Assembly: GCF_963678635.1 (NCBI RefSeq)
Contig: NC_087070.1
Location: forward strand, 50,824,514 to 50,884,513
Direction of reading: 5' to 3'
DNA: 60,000 nucleotides
Origin: Symsagittifera roscoffensis
Taxonomy: Eukaryota > Xenacoelomorpha > Acoela > Convolutidae
Shown piece by piece: positions 41,585 through 51,498 of the stretch (positions within the stretch are counted from its first letter, which is position 1; each line of letters opens with the position of its first letter). The notes beneath the pieces were generated by a model. That model did not search any database. It was not told the DNA's origin and saw only the letters and a program-made list of their open reading frames with translations. The translations under genes were made by a program, and so were the position numbers.

Positions 41585-43619
41585 TTAACTTTGGGGCTTC
41601 GATGACTCTGCTTCCTCGACTTCCATCGGCGTGGAACCCGGTAATCTGGTCCGGCTGCTCCTCGAGCTGTCTTCTGAGTCGACTCTCGCTCCCAAGCGAT
41701 TGGACAGGGGTCTTGTGGCAAAGAAAGGGGCTGTTGGGGAGGACTGAATGTGAACTGGGTCGTTTCAAGCAGATCTGCCTCCAGCGCAGTTATGTGGCTC
41801 TCGAAAACATTGTTCAACCACTCCACACCCCTAGGTCTGTCAAAATGGATTCCATCTGAAGACGCATCCTCCGGGAAGGATCGCTCCATCAGGTCTGCTA
41901 CGTCCAACAATCTGACGGGAAGGACACTCCTCTGATGTATCTGCCTGACTATTTCGTTCAGGTTCCGCACTTCTCGTTCATTTCCAACGCATGTTGATCG
42001 GCCTTCATGTTATAAGGGATGGTGCAAATTGTGAGTATGGCGGGATCCATCTGAATCCGCAACTCCTTCAGAATGCAGCTCATTTTATCATGTAGCCTCA
42101 TCACTTTCCCTGACTCACCTCTGGACACGTCATTGTTCCCCATCATTAGAGTCACTGTATACATTCTTGCCATCCCCAGCATCTCGAGTGATGCCAACAT
42201 CTGCGGCGTTGCGGCTCCAGAGAAACTCAAGATTCCAGTCTGCCAGTGCGACTGGATCCGGGTCAGCACCCGTATCAGGCTGTCCCCTACAATCAGGTGA
42301 ACTGCACCCTCAGGTATTCGTGGCTGTGTATAGTATTCAGCCCAAGCCGCGTCATGAAAACGATCCCTTCTTGCCCATTGCGCCGTGTTCCAATCCATGC
42401 GGTTGTGCCTGTGATATCTGCCATCTGATTTCTTCTTATAGCTTGCGATCACCAAATTCCTGACCGGTTGCTCCCTCCAAGTCGGGGGTCGCTCCACTCT
42501 AGTTGGACTTTCACGGTTTCCCAGCTGCAGCCTCTCGTTTAATTCCTTGAGACGCGACGAGCTCCAGCTCATCTGACTGCTGCCCGGGGTTGAGCCCGGG
42601 GTACATCCCGGCAGTGCTACGTCCATTAGTGGGCGTATCGGTTGCGCCTCCAAACCACGCACGGAGGACACTGGCTCAGTTGGTATCCACACTTCCAGTC
42701 CTTCTTTTATGTGCTCTTGAGAGGCGTGGTCTAAGTTGAATCGTCCCTTTGACCTAGGAGCCTCATCCACGTACATGCGTGACTCCGGCCTTGAGCCTGC
42801 AGCTGCTCGTTCTGTAGTCTTGGTCCCCTTTTCCTTTTGCCTGTCGAATTCTCGCTGTCGCCGCTGGATCTTTTCAAGTCCTGAATTCAACTGCTCGCAG
42901 TTCGCCTCGTTCTCTCGTACCCTTTGCTCTTGCTGGTACTCTGCCTTTAAAATGTCAAGGTCACGCCGCGCCTGATCCCTCTCGAGGATCGCTTGATCTT
43001 TTTCCAGATTCGCTTGATCCCTCTCGAGTTTCGCGCTATCCCGGTCAAGATTCGCTTTATTCCTCTTCCTCTGCACCCTCTCTAGTTCCCTCTTCAGGTT
43101 ACTGAGGTCAGGGTATGTCTCCTCCGTCTGCTGTGATTGTATCATGGAGGGTGGTTTACTCGTGGACTGGCCCGCAGATCTTGCCGGTGGTCTGGTCGGT
43201 AATGGGAACTCTCCCGCGCCGTACTCAGTGTTATTGTTCAAGCCAGGATTTCTCGCCAAGTTTAATCCTCTCACACCCCCATCCACATTCCAGGACAACC
43301 ACCTGGTCTGTTCTTGATTGGATATACCATCTGTTGTGTAACCAACCATCAAGACAGCTTCTGTCGCGGACTCCCTGCATTCACCTTGCGCCTCGAACTG
43401 CAGAATGGCGTTTAACATCACTGCCATCCTCTCATCCACTTGAGTGTAGTCTAGATCCCTCAAGCGTCTGTACAGTTCATCGAGCGTAGGTCTCTTGAGT
43501 GCAGCAAGCGTGGATTTCCAAAAGTGATCTGCAATTTTCACGACTTCTAGATGATCTTGCGTCCCAACCAACTTGAGTATTACCTTACCAACCAACTTGA
43601 GTTTTACCTTACCAACCAA
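41560..43619 (-). pseudogene. Element D fourth ORF: coiled-coil protein with SGNH/GDSL hydrolase domain
   Basis: Frame 43619-41958 is open for 553 codons but begins at a TTG; the true start is unclear. Order: N-terminal helical domain (ELYRRLRDLDYTQVDERMAV), WLSWNVDGGVRGLNLARNPG, a long heptad coiled coil with repeated LERDQA units at about residues 170-265, a Pro-rich linker, then an SGNH domain. This has block I HLIVGDSLIRV at residues 441-451 (42299 to about 42267), block II FSGAAT, and block III MMGNNDVSRG at 492-501. After a frameshift at about 41975 it continues to block V SSDGIHFDRP (41862-41833) and stops at 41560. All four SGNH blocks are present. Such enzymes are serine esterases or acetyl hydrolases. 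C has the same ORF without the hydrolase. One frameshift disables this copy. Confidence 0.75.
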
Positions 43620-43630
43620 CTTGAGAACTC
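43565..43630. repeat. 24-bp repeat, about 2.7 copies
   Basis: Plus-strand unit AACCAACTTGAG, T(A/T)TTACCTTACC, in the 5' part of the coiled-coil ORF frame (8-residue repeat LVGKVKLK-like). The D2 copy at 49127-49187 is partly degraded. Confidence 0.7.
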
Positions 43631-44010
43631 AAGAAATATCTCCTTTTGAATGTTGCTGATCGTAAATTTTGTTCAAGACTTTCTTTTTCTTCAAGTGAGT
43701 GCGGCTAGGTCGTCAACTCAATTTAACAAATCAATCTGAAAATAAAATACATTTTTAGACCAATTTGTTTCATTCGTAACCTAAACCCCCCCATTATTGT
43801 GTTTAAAACATTATTTTTTCGTCATCTCACTAAAATACTTCAACTTAGAGTTTTAAGAGCATGCAGATTCATTTCATGTTTTAGCACCGTCAACTCTCTG
43901 AAATTTGATTGTCATGCCAATTGCATTAAAATCCATTTACCTGCTTCGTGCCCCAGTATACCTAAATTGAGACTCCCTTATACCTAACTTGAGATTCCCA
44001 TGTACCCAAC
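43631..44010 (-). other. Spacer between macro-like ORF and coiled-coil ORF (D1)
   Basis: No gene is seen. Nearly identical to 49193-49572 in D2. Contains ACCCCCCC and several TACCTAA(C/A)TTGAGA repeats. Confidence 0.55.
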
Positions 44011-44754
44011 TCAGGCGATACTCAAGTAGTACTTCTTGTGTAGATGCACCATTATTTCCGTTTCTGCGAAGACCACATGTAGGATAGCCTACAGTTCCCT
44101 TGGGCTCAACTTGCCCCTGTTCGGGTCATAGACCGGCATCGAGACCTCCATTATTCTTCTTTCGACTATGAAGTCTCGCAGCCTTGTTAGTGCCAGCATC
44201 ACGTGCTCAGGGTCTATTGTGTTCCTTTCATTGACCCTCGTTACCAGAAAGCACAAGTACTTCCCCGGAACTTGTGAAACTGATGGGGGAAGCGCAGCCA
44301 TTCCTCCCAACCGCGGTCTCTTCTTGAATAGAAACTCCACGTTCTGATACTCTCTCTTAAAGTCGGCCTCTAGTCTTGATTTGAAGCTCATGTCCGCCGT
44401 TATACAGATCGCGCTGGTCCTGTCTGACAGAGCGAAGTCGCTGTCCGTAATCAGGATGTTCTCTGAATATTCATTTGGAATTTCTAATTTTGTTTTGAAA
44501 TTCCTCCCTATGTTAGGCTCAGCCTCCTCCTCATCCAGGTCCAGCCCGCTCGTTTCTCTCACTTCTCTGGGTTTCTTTATCATCAAATTTTCGGTGTGGG
44601 TAAGTCCTACCCCCACTCCCCGGACAAAAAAGTTTATCGACGTCCCCGTCGATGATGCTGGGTCTAGATTATCTGGTGGTATTTTGAGCGGCCTGTCGGT
44701 TGCCGTCCAACCGAAGAGGGTATCTTTCGTTTTCACGTGTTTTTCCGCCGACAT
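44011..44754 (-). CDS. Element D third ORF, copy D1: macro-domain-like protein (OARD1/TARG1-type)
   Basis: ATG 44754 opens a 221-codon frame. Residues 1-97 are lineage-specific (TSINFFVRGVGVGLTHTENL, then acidic LDLDEEEAEP). Residues 98-221 look like a macro domain: ENILITDSDFALSDRTSAIC, ITADMSFKSRLEADFKREYQ, LGGMAALPPSVSQVPGKYLC, FLVTRVNERNTIDPEHVMLA, LTRLRDFIVERRIMEVSMPV. This order (strand, catalytic-loop Asn/Asp position, helix, T-K/R strand, LxxAL-helix, MP strand) matches the OARD1/TARG1 branch, which removes ADP-ribose from Glu/Asp or deacetylates O-acetyl-ADP-ribose. The usual GCGLDR loop is replaced by YDPNRGK, so activity is doubtful. TAG 44089 cuts off a tail (AILHVVFAETEIMVHLHKKY) present in C, ending at TGA 44011. 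It is in frame with pol, 59 codons after its TGA. Confidence 0.6.
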
Positions 44755-44931
44755 GTCGACTGGCTGGATGCTTTGCTCCTACTCACTCTTACTCTTGAGG
44801 TCGCTCATCAACTCTAGTATCCTCAAATTTGTGTTTTCCCTCTTTTCTATCTCGCTCTGTTCCAGATCTTTCTCTTGTTCTGGTGTGGAGTAGTCTTCCT
44901 GCGGGTAGTGTTCACTGTCGTTGGTGATCTG
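44755..44931 (-). other. In-frame segment between pol TGA and macro ORF ATG (D1)
   Basis: 59 codons in the pol frame: TNDSEHYPQEDYSTPEQEKD, LEQSEIEKRENTNLRILELM, interrupted by TAG 44779-44781. C encodes an alignable stretch (LTNLRLLEWLNEM) without the TAG. This suggests the macro ORF once extended up to, or was translated through, the pol stop. Confidence 0.55.
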
Positions 44932-46275
44932 TCATTCATCGTCGGCTGCCAGTTCGCCCACACTCAGTAGCTCTTCGCATAATTTATCAGGCTGTATCTT
45001 ATCAATCAAGAAGTCATCTCCGTAACTATTGTACCTCATGCCTGTCCGTTTGCGATTGCCACTCCTGGTTCCCGCTGGTATCGGCAAGCCTGGTTCTGTA
45101 CAATTCGGCACCTCGTCCTGCTCTGGATCGTTCCAGTCTTCTTCCACAAAGGATTCCGCCTCTGAGTCCGCTTCTATCTTTTCATTATCGCCCAAACTCA
45201 AGTCCTCATTGCCATCATTTTTCTCTCTGGTGCCCTTTTCGTTCACCTCGCATGCTGGCTCCACCAATAGGTACTTGAGTCCCTCCATATTCTGCGGTAC
45301 GCACCAGTCTTCTGGGGATGGGACGTGAGGTTTCAGGTTTTCATAATGCGCTGCTCGCCCGTACTCAAACGGTAGAACCGTCCTTGCTGGTGTACTTCCG
45401 TTATCATGAACGGTCCTCTCCATTTCTTAAGTAGTTGCTTTGTCCCTTTTGGAGGTATAACATTCTGAAAGACCCAGACGTATTGGCCCACTGCATATGG
45501 TTTCGCTTGCAGTATTTTTTCATCGTATTTCTTCCGCTGTCTCATTTGTGCTTGCGCTGTGTTCCTCCTGCAGAGCTCGTTTAGTTCCTGTTGTCTCTTA
45601 ACCGCTTCTTTCACATAAGCTTGAGGCGATGTCTTTTTCTCTTCGTATTGTGGGTAAAAGAATGTTAGAGGCATTGCTCTTTCCCTGCCCGTCAACATCA
45701 TGAAGGGTCTGATTCCTGTTGTTGAGTGTTGCGTACTGTTGTATGCCCCTACCACTTGCGGCAGATTCTTATCCCAGTCTGTCATGTACCTTGAGCAGTG
45801 TACTCTTAGCATGTTCACCAACGTTCTATTTTGTCTGTCCACTAACCCGTTGGTGTGGGGATGGTAGGTAGTTGAGTGTGCTTGAGCAATGTGTGACCTC
45901 TTCATCAATTCTTTCGTCAGGTCCCCCACGAAGGCTTTTCCGTTGTCCGACTGAAATGTCATGGGACAACCATACCGTCATCTTCCTTGGGTCTCTCACC
46001 TGTAGACATGCCAGTAATGCATTCACCCATCTCTCGCAAGCTTTCCTTAATCCTGGCCAATCAAACTTATGTAATATTCTTTATTGAAACTTGTCTATCC
46101 CCTGGTGCCCCATTTGATCATGCGATCTGAATAACACTTCCGTCTGGTACAACTGTGGCAGTATGGTGAGGTTATGCTTGTGTGAAATCTTCTCCTCGTC
46201 TTTTCTCTTGCATGCTACCACCCCATCAGCTGTATGATAGAGTAAATCTTTTCTCTCTTTGTAGAACTGGCTCAA
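44932..46275 (-). pseudogene. Integrase and pol C-terminus, copy D1
   Basis: Frame 46275-46081 carries the HHCC finger start (VLFRSHDQMGHQGIDKF). After a stop come WVNALLACLQVRDPRKM and then a jump directly to GCPMTFQSDNGKAFVGDLTK (second catalytic Asp) and the rest of the core (AQAHSTTYHPHTNGLVDRQN, with the Glu region around VDRQNRTL). Compared with C, the stretch with the first catalytic Asp and the DHFTKYAEA strand is deleted. Then come the GPY/F module KKWRGPFMITEVHQQGRFYR, ENLKPHVPSPEDW, an acidic tail and YNSYGDDFLIDKIQPDKLCE to TGA 44932. Integrase would be inactive. Confidence 0.75.
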
Positions 46276-46376
46276 GATCTTTTAGCTGTCTTCTTCCAGG
46301 TCCCCCCTCTCTTTGGTCCCCGTCCGGATCCACTTGGAAAGGTTATTTACCATCTTGTCATCCTTTTGGGCCCGTA

Positions 46377-47018
46377 TTATCTCGCCTTGAAGTGTTCTTT
46401 TTGCGCCATCATCTGACCATTCATTTCTGCAGGACTGTGGAAGTCATCTTTCAGCTTTACACAAACTATCCTCCTCAAGATCTTTCTGTCATCTTCTGGC
46501 ACCAGGTTTGTTCTGACATTTGAGTTGCACGATGGCTCCCTGAACGGTTTCCTCGATACTGCAATTTTTTCAAGTTCTTCAACCACTCGCACTTCCTGCT
46601 GATTCAAGTTGTACGTTCCTGAGGAGGGATCCTTATGTAGTTCTCTGTCGCGGTGCCTTATCTTCTCTTCCACCAGTATCATGCATAGACTAATTTGGTC
46701 ATCGCTGCTCTTCTCTGAGTCTTCATTCCATTCTTCACTCTCCCCGGACAATTTTTCTTCTTCAGCATCTTCCTCCGCTGTTGGCCACTCCCCAGACTCT
46801 TGACCTAGTCCAAGGAGTTCAGCTTCATCCTTGAATGCCACTTTTTTCTTCCTAACCCGAGTCCGCTCAAGTATAACTTCAGAGATTTTATCAACCAATG
46901 ACTGCACGACTTCTCTCTCACCAGATTCTTTTTCTTTCATGGAGTCCTCGCCACTATCCGCTTCCTTCCTTCTCAGTATCGTAACTTCTGGTTCCTCTTT
47001 GTCCTTCTCTTTGATCAC
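46377..47018 (-). pseudogene. Acidic pol linker between RNase H and integrase, copy D1
   Basis: A 213-codon acidic, probably disordered frame: KEEPEVTILRRKEADSGEDS, ERTRVRKKKVAFKDEAELLG, EEDAEEEKLSGESEEWNEDS, then LNQQEVRVVEELEKIAVSRK, REPSCNSNVRTNLVPEDDRK, DDFHSPAEMNGQMMAQKEHF. Its copy in D2 (52240-51499) differs by small indels. Such a long acidic insert is unusual for Ty3/gypsy pol. Confidence 0.6.
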
Positions 47019-47061
47019 GGGCTTATCGTCCGCCAGTTTCTCGAGTAATCACCTCAAGTCT

Positions 47062-47966
47062 TCATCTATCACTGCTCTTCCCGTCTCTACTTGGTTCAGG
47101 TAATAGCCTTTCGCCTTGAGTGTCTCCCTCACAATTTTCAACTTGAGTATTATCTCCATCGGCATCCCTTGGGTTTTGTTTCAAGATTGTTTTCTCGGGA
47201 GGCTCCTTCGCTAATTCGGGGTGATCTTCTATCGGTTTGCCTGACTTGTCAAGCCATCTCTTGAGTGGAAGACTATCATACGTTTCCTTATCCATGAAGG
47301 AAAAACCATCTTTGATTTCGGGTATATCTGCCTCTCTTTGTTCTTGCCTCTCGTAGAACCCCGTCTTCTTACTCAAGCTATCGGCATTTTGATGTTTGTC
47401 TCTTGTCCTATGCTCAATTCTCATGTTGCATCCGTCCAGGCGAACTATCCACCTTCCAATGTATCTCTGGTCCATTGAGTAGGTTTTCAGCCAGCTGAGT
47501 GCCCTGTTGTCGACTCGCAGCTTGAATGGATCGCTGCCTAGGTATCCTCTATCTTTTTCGACAAAGGTAACCACCGCGAAGATCTCTGGTTTTGGCGCTC
47601 CGTACTTCATTTCCGTATCACTCAAGACTTTACTCCCGTACGCTATTGGTCTTAAGACTGTCTTCCCGTTCCATTCCTGTTCTTGATGGAGAATGACAGA
47701 AATCGCGACTACCGACGCATCCGTGTCTAGCACGTACATTCTTTTTTCCGTTGGCATCCCTAGCACCGGTGCCTCGCACAAAACTCCTTCTTTATTCTCT
47801 GGAATGATTCTTCCGCCGCGTTGTTGCACGTGAACTTCTTGCTTTTGTGCATCATTAGTTGTTGCATCGGGTATACTTTGTCCGCGTAGCCCTTGATGAA
47901 CTCCCTGTAATAGTTCGCAAAACCCAGGAAGCTCATCAATTGATGTTCCGTCTTTGGCGATTTCTA
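47062..47966 (-). pseudogene. RNase H, copy D1
   Basis: The RT connection (SFLGFANYYREF-type, in frame after the TAG at 47964-47966) is followed, in the frame ending at 47062, by RNase H: MYVLDTDASVVAISVILHQE (first Asp), KYGAPKPEIFAVVTFVEK (Glu), FKLRVDNRALSWLKTYS (Asp), RTRDKHQNADSLSKKTGF (last Asp). All four catalytic positions are present in D1. A frameshift lies between the connection and RNase H at about 47790. A charged tail follows. Confidence 0.7.
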
Positions 47967-48550
47967 AGTCAGAACCGCTTCTACTGCATCTCGGTGTGGT
48001 CTGATGCCATGCCTGTTCACCATCCTTCCCAAGTATTTGATCGATTCCTTGAGTATCTCGCACTTTGACGGTTTGCACTTTAGTCCTGATCTCTTCATGC
48101 ATGCAAACACCTCGTCTAGTCGCTCGATGTGGTCCTCCAGTGTAGGCGTCGCACTTACCACGTCATCCACGTAGCACATTACCAGGTTGCCGTATTTCTT
48201 TGTCACACCTATCTATGCGTGTACCATCAACCGTTAAAATGTAGCCGTGGCATTGCAAAGACCAAACGGCATCCGTTTCCATTGAAACATCCCCAGCTCG
48301 CAGGCGAATCCCGTTTTGTCCCTGACCTGCTTCCTCAGTGGGACCTGCCAGAAAGCCAATCCTAAATCAAGAATCGTAAAACATTTTGCATCACCTAACT
48401 TTGAGAGGCTCTCATCAATTCTAGGTATGGGATAGGCATCCTTCACCGTGACGGAGTTCAGATACCGAAAGTCACAACACAACCTCAATTGGTCGGCCTT
48501 TCTTTTTGGCCATCACTACTCCACACGTCCACGGTGATTTGGATGGTTCT
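47964..48550 (-). pseudogene. Reverse transcriptase fragment, copy D1
   Basis: Frame 48488-48234 has CCDFRYLNSVTVKDAYPIPR, FTILDLGLAFWQVPLRKQVR, FQWKRMPFGLCNATATF. After a stop, frame 48206-47964 has LVMCYVDDVVSATPTLEDHI and KYLGRMVNRHGIRPHRDAVE, then TAG. The start is truncated at about 48550, where the tandem duplication joins. The catalytic YVDD is intact. Confidence 0.75.
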
Positions 48551-48581
48551 AATTTTGGTTCTAAAATTTTGCATCACCTAA
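48551..48581 (-). other. Duplication junction with templated filler
   Basis: Between the end of unit D1 (in RT) and the start of unit D2 (in the coiled-coil ORF) lie 31 bp. They include AAAATTTTGCATCACCTAAC, a match to RT sequence at about 53600 and nearly to 48380. This looks like filler copied during strand switching. Confidence 0.75.
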
Positions 48582-49180
48582 CCTCGTTCTCTCGTACCCT
48601 TTGCTCTTGCTGGTACTCTGCCTTTAACATGTCAAGGTCACGCCGCGCCTGATCCCTCTCGAGGATCGCTTGATCTTTTTCCAGATTCGCTTGATCCCTC
48701 TCGAGTTTCGCGCTATCCCGGTCAAGATTCGCTTTATTCCTCTTCCTCTGCACCCTCTCTAGTTCCCTCTTCAGGTTACTGTTCAATTGTGTTATTGTTC
48801 AATCCAGGATTTCTCGCCAAGTTGAATCCTCTCACACCCCCATCCACATTCCAGGACAACCACCTGGTCTGTTCTTGATTGGATATACCATCTGTTGTGT
48901 AACCAACCATCAAGACGGCTTCTGTCGCGGACTCCCTGCATTCAGCTTGCGCCTCGAACTGCAGAATGGCGTTTAACATCACTGCCATCCTCTCATCCAC
49001 TTGGGTGTAGTCTAGATCCCTCAAGCGTCTGTGCAGTTCATTGAGCGTAGGTCTCTTGAGTGCAGCAAGCGTGGATTTCCAAAAGTGATCTGCAATTTTC
49101 ACGACTTCTAGATGATCTTGCGTACCAACCAACTTGAGTATTACCTTAACAACCATTTTTAGTTTTACCTTACCAACCAA
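48582..49180 (-). pseudogene. Truncated coiled-coil ORF, copy D2
   Basis: Frame 49180-48776 has the N-terminal domain (ELHRRLRDLDYTQVDERMAV, WLSWNVDGGVRGFNLARNPG) and then a deletion of about 130 bp. Frame 48786-48574 has the coiled coil (NLKRELERVQRKRNKANLDR). It ends at the duplication junction, so the SGNH domain is absent. Confidence 0.75.
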
Positions 49181-49192
49181 CTTGAAAACTCA

Positions 49193-49572
49193 AGAAATAT
49201 CTCCTTTTGAATGTTGGTGATCTTAAACTTTGTACAAGACTTTCTTTTTCTTCAAGTGAGTGCGGCTAGGTCGTCAACTCAATTTAACAACTCAATCTGA
49301 AAATAAAATACATTTTTAGACCAATTTGTTTCATTCGTAACCTAAACCCCCCCCCATTATTGTGTTTAAAACATTATTTTTTCGTCATCTCACTCAAATA
49401 CTTCAACTTGGAGTTTTAAGAGCATGCAGATTCATTTCATGTTTTAGCACCGTCAACTCTCTGAAATTTGATTGTCATGCCAATTGCGTTAAAATCCATT
49501 TACCTGCTTCGTGCCCCAGTATACCTAAATTGAGAATCCCTTATACCTAACTTAGATTCCCATGTACCCAAC
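49193..49572 (-). other. Spacer between macro-like ORF and coiled-coil ORF (D2)
   Basis: Copy of 43631-44010. No gene is seen. Confidence 0.55.
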
Positions 49573-50316
49573 TCAGGCGATACTCAAGTAGTACTTCTTG
49601 TGTAGATGCACCATTATTTCCGTTTCTGCGAAGACCACATGTAGGATAGCCTACAGTTCCCTTGGGCTCAACTTGCCCCTGTTCGGGTCATAGACCGGCA
49701 TCGAGACCTCCATTATTCTTCTTTCGACTATGAAGTCTCGCAGCCTTGTTAGTGCCAGCATCACGTGCTCAGGGTCTATTGTGTTCCTTTCATTGACCGT
49801 CGTTACCAGAAAGCACAAGTACTTCCCCGGAACTTGTGAAACTGATGGGGGAAGCGCAGCTATTCCTCCCAACCGCGGTCTCTGCCTGAATAGAAACTCC
49901 ACGTTCTGATACTCTCTCTTGAAGTCGGCCTCTAGTCTTGATTTGAAGCTCATGTCCGCCGTTATACAGATCGCGCTGGTCCTGTCTGACAGAGCGAAGT
50001 CGCTGTCCGTAATCAGGATGTTCTCTGAATATTCTTTTGGAATTTCTAATTTTGTTTTGAAATTCCTCCCTATGTTAGGCTCAGCCTCCTCCTCATCCAG
50101 GTCCAGCCCGCTCGTTTCTCTCACTTCTCTGGGTTTCTTTATCATCAAATTTTCGGTGTGGGTAAGTCCTACCCCCACTCCCCGGACAAAAAAAATTATC
50201 GACGTCCCCGTCGATGATGCTGGGTCTAGATTATCTGGTGGTATTTCGAGCGGCCTGTCGGTTGCCGTCCAACCGAAGAGGGTATCTTTCGTTTTCACGT
50301 GTTTTTCCGCCGACAT
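49573..50316 (-). CDS. Element D third ORF, copy D2: macro-domain-like protein
   Basis: Nearly identical to D1: ATG 50316, 221 codons to TAG 49651, then an in-frame tail to TGA 49573. Substitutions include LFKKRPRLGGM to LFRQRPRLGGI and LVTRVNE to LVTTVNE, so the second basic residue of the KYLCFLVTR strand is lost. The frame has stayed open in both copies, unlike much of gag-pol. That may only reflect recent duplication. The functional assignment is as for D1. Confidence 0.6.
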
Positions 50317-50567
50317 GTCGACTGGCTGGATGCTTTGCTCCTACTCACTCTTACTCTTGAGGTCGCTCATCAACTCTAGTATCCTCAAATTTGTGTTTTC
50401 CCTCTTTTCTACCTCGCTCTGTTCCAGATCTTTCTCTTGTTCTGGTGTGGAGTAGTCTTCCTGCGGGTCATGTTCACTGTCGTTGGTGATCTGTCATTCA
50501 TCGTCGGCTGTCAGTTCGCCCACACTCAGTAGCTCTTCGCATAATTTATCAGGCTGTATCTTATCAA
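50317..50567 (-). other. Pol-macro intergenic segment, D2
   Basis: Copy of the D1 segment with the same TAG and TGA. No independent gene. Confidence 0.5.
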
Positions 50568-51492
50568 TCAAGAAGTCATCTCCGTTATCATGAACGGTCC
50601 TGAATGGTGCACTTCCGTTATCATGAACGGTCCTCTCCATTTCTTAATTAGTTGCTTTGTCCCTTTTGGAGGTATAACATTCTGAAAGACCCAGACGTAT
50701 TGACCCACTGCATATGGTTTCGCTTGCAGTATTATTTTATCGTATTTCTTCCGCTGTCTCATTTGTGCTTGCGCTGTGTTCCTCCTGCAGGGCTCGTTTA
50801 GTTCCTGTTGTCTCTTAACCGCTTCTTTCACATAAGCTTGAGGCGATGTCTTTTTTTCTTCGTATTCTGGGTAAAAGAATGTTAGAGGCATTGCTCTTTC
50901 CCTGCCCGTCAACATCATGAAAGGACTGATTCCTGTTGTTGAGTGTTGCGTACTGTTGTATGCCCCTACCACTTGCGGCAGATTTTTATCCCAGTCTGTC
51001 ATGTACCTTGAGCAGTATACTCTTAGCATGTTCACCAACGTTCTATTTTGTCTGTCCACTAACCCGTTGGTGTGGGGATGGTAGGTAGTTGAGTGTGCTT
51101 GAGCAATGTGTGACCTCTTCATCAATTCTTTCGTCAGGTCCCCCACGAAGGCTTTTCCGTTGTCCGACTGAAATGTCATGGGACAACCATACCGTCATCT
51201 TCCTTGGGTCTTTCACATGTAGACATGCCAGTCATGCATTCACCCATCTCTCGCAAGCTTTCCTTAATCCTGGCCAATCAAACTTATGTAATATTCTTTA
51301 TTGAAACTTGTCTATCCCCTGGTGCCCCATTTGATCATGCGATCTGAATAACACTTCCGTCTGGTACAACTGTGGCAGTATGGTGAGGTTATGCTTGTGT
51401 GAAATCTTCTCCTCGTCTTTTCTCTTGCATGCTACCACCCCATCAGCTGTATGATAGAGTAAATCTTTTCTCTCTTTGTAGAACTGGCTCAA
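50568..51492 (-). pseudogene. Integrase, copy D2, with C-terminal deletion
   Basis: Same as D1, including the lost first catalytic Asp region. Frame 51492-51298 has the HHCC start and frame 51179-50568 has MTFQSDNGKAFVGDLTKELM to KKWRGPFMITEVHHSG. An additional deletion of about 345 bp removes the pol C-terminal tail. A short duplicated piece (CCGTTATCATGAACGGTCCT, twice) lies at the scar at 50582-50632. Confidence 0.75.
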
Positions 51493-51498
51493 GATCTT

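Larger units (their letters stand above)
42905..48550 (-). repeat. Tandem duplication unit D1 (RT to coiled-coil ORF)
   Basis: Near-identical to 48582-53769. Differences are mostly single bases, plus D2-specific deletions of about 345 bp (pol C-terminus) and about 130 bp (coiled-coil ORF). The two units are in direct orientation. Confidence 0.9.

Noticed and set aside
34754-43619. Interpretation as a host gene cluster or a bacterial-type operon
   Set aside because: Element C shares both the coiled-coil ORF and the terminal ORF of this block downstream of its own pol, so the block belongs to the transposon.
44011-44754. Envelope glycoprotein (env) for the third ORF
   Set aside because: No signal peptide, transmembrane anchor or Cys-rich ectodomain. 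The sequence order fits a macro domain instead.
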